Positions 37,692 through 38,673 of a stretch of 38,673 nucleotides of DNA are shown here, in pieces. The number at the start of each line of letters is the position of its first letter. The stretch's first letter is position 1. The notes beneath the pieces are model-generated. The model saw nothing but the letters and a program-made list of their open reading frames with translations. It had not been told where the DNA came from and ran no database searches. This DNA is from Desulfococcaceae bacterium HSG9. GTDB taxonomy: Bacteria; Desulfobacterota; Desulfobacteria; Desulfobacterales; JAUCGF01. The position numbers and the translations under genes were made by a program. The stretch spans positions 1 through 38,673 of the forward strand of contig JAUCGF010000001.1 in the NCBI GenBank assembly GCA_030378005.1, given 5' to 3'.

Positions 37692-38227
37692 ATACATTTA
37701 GATTACTTCCCATTTTGCAACGACATAAAAAGCTATCGCTCCTGTTTGTCATTTTAATGCTGTTCAATATAATCAGCTATGTGATAATTACGGACTATCG
37801 TCAAAATGAAATCGAAAAACGGCATTCCGCCTATTTGAAATCCGGCAAGGCTCGTCAGGTCAAATCTTCCGCTCCCACGCATCCGTGGATTAAAGTGCAA
37901 TCAGACATCCAGACATTTAAACACGGATTGCCTGTTATGGGCGCGATTATTGACCGTGTCAGGGAACTGAAAGATATGCTTAACCGCAATCGCTTATCAG
38001 CCACTAAAATAGTGTTGCGCCCTGAACAAGCAGAACTGCCGGCGCTCTGGAAATACACTGGCGCATTAAAAATCGCAGGCCCGTATAAACGGTTGAAATC
38101 TTTGCTGGCGGATATTCAAAAATCCCCTAATCTTTTTTGTATCGAAAGTTTAACGCTGATTAACCAATCCCAGAAAACCGAAAAAGTGATGATGGAATTA
38201 CGCCTTGCAACCTATTTTCAGAATTAA
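37688..38227 (+). CDS. PilO/GspM-like inner-membrane assembly protein
   Basis: 179 aa. One membrane helix near the N-terminus (LSLLFVILMLFNIISYVII, about residues 17-35), a helical stretch, then a small periplasmic alpha/beta domain (from about residue 100: ATKIVLRPEQAELPALWKY), as in PilO or GspM. It overlaps the PilN-like gene by ATGA and is the last visible gene of the set. Identification is by topology and gene order more than by motif. Confidence 0.68.
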   Translation: MNTFRLLPILQRHKKLSLLFVILMLFNIISYVIITDYRQNEIEKRHSAYLKSGKARQVKSSAPTHPWIKVQSDIQTFKHGLPVMGAIIDRVRELKDMLNRNRLSATKIVLRPEQAELPALWKYTGALKIAGPYKRLKSLLADIQKSPNLFCIESLTLINQSQKTEKVMMELRLATYFQN

Positions 38228-38319
38228 ATCGATATTAGAGGAGTGCCGGCTTCTACCGCATAACCACACCGCGCGGCACGGTCGCATTTAACCTTGACAA
38301 GCACCTCTTTTTACTACTA

Positions 38320-38546
38320 TCAGTAGATCGAAAAGTTTTGAAAGGTGACGAACGCGCGTCTGTTTTCAGCTCCGTAGGAGCGGCATATTTGTAGAATCCG
38401 AATCCCCCGTGTCCGCTGAGTCCCGTAGGGACGGCATATTCCGATACGGACATGCCGTCCCTATGGGACTCAAGGGGGACGGATATGACATCTGCTACAA
38501 ACATGCCGTTCCTACGGAACTTTTAAGGAACTTTTCGATCTACTGA
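38320..38546. mobile_element. 227-bp palindromic element, TCAGTAGATCGAAA subtype, with CTA duplication
   Basis: The ends TCAGTAGATCGAAAAGTT and AACTTTTCGATCTACTGA are perfect inverted copies. The flanks are CTA on both sides (38317-38319 and 38547-38549). The inside has hairpins such as GAGTCCCGTAGGGACGGCAT / ATGCCGTCCCTATGGGACTC. No protein is encoded. It lies 92 bp after the PilO-like stop. Confidence 0.9.
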
Positions 38547-38549
38547 CTA

Positions 38550-38673
38550 TCAGTAGATCGAAAAGTTTTGAAAGGTGACGAACGCGCGTCTGTTTTCAGC
38601 TCCGTAGGAGCGGCATATTTGTAGAATCCGAATCCCCCGTGTCCGCTGAGTCCCGTAGGGACGGCATATTCCG
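38550..38673. mobile_element. Second copy of the 227-bp element, cut by the window edge
   Basis: Starts directly after the CTA that ends the previous copy, and its 124 visible bases match the first 124 bases of that copy with no difference seen. Two near-identical elements in tandem sharing one CTA suggest a recent tandem duplication or an insertion next to an existing copy. Confidence 0.9.

Overview
The window looks like a chromosomal segment of a Gram-negative bacterium, most likely a member of the Desulfobacterota (deltaproteobacterial lineage) with a repeat-rich genome. This is inferred from the mix of a type IV pilus/type II secretion-like gene set, SecA with a zinc-binding SEC-C tail, ClpS-ClpA, a long-form urocanase, a bifunctional FtcD and a very high density of short palindromic mobile repeats. 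The taxonomic call is inference only; there is no rRNA or tRNA in the window.

Layout. 1-119: 3' end of an unrecognised gene. 525-3131 (minus): an orphan ABC-type solute-binding protein, then a STAS-domain and ATPase-like regulator pair of the slr1659/slr1658 type. 3894-6017 (plus): a methyl-accepting chemotaxis protein. 6024-11090 (minus): a histidine-degradation operon hutU-hutI-ftcD without hutH. 11404-25868: a CRISPR-Cas island. 26393-31896 (minus): clpA, clpS and secA. 32430-33377 (minus): a membrane-anchored M23 peptidase. 34334-38227 (plus): a GspE/PilB-type ATPase followed by PilM-, PilN- and PilO-like genes joined by ATGA overlaps.

The CRISPR island is the notable part. It holds a 36-repeat array, a Cas6 gene and a six-gene minus-strand operon: an HD-less Cas10 with GGDE in place of GGDD, a RAMP protein fused to a Csx10-like protein, a Csm3-like Cas7, two further RAMP proteins, and a 627-aa protein with a CorA-like ending (long helical stalk plus two terminal transmembrane helices). 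This reads as a type III-D-like, signal-producing interference complex coupled to a membrane effector. Beyond the operon lies a second mini-array of 3 repeats. Each array is preceded by a remnant of the 3' end of cas1 and by almost the same leader, so about 570 bp is duplicated in direct orientation around the whole type III module. The right-hand cas1 remnant is split by a 155-bp palindromic element. Removing the element plus one 3-bp target duplication restores the reading frame, and the left-hand remnant is the empty site. No intact cas1 and no cas2 are visible, so acquisition would have to be supplied from elsewhere.

At least five families of short inverted-repeat elements fill the intergenic spaces. 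The main one (ends TCAGTAGATGGAAA or TCAGTAGATCGAAA) shows 3-bp target duplications at three sites. It has disrupted cas1 and appears to supply the stop codon of the solute-binding protein gene. No transposase that could move these elements is encoded in the window.
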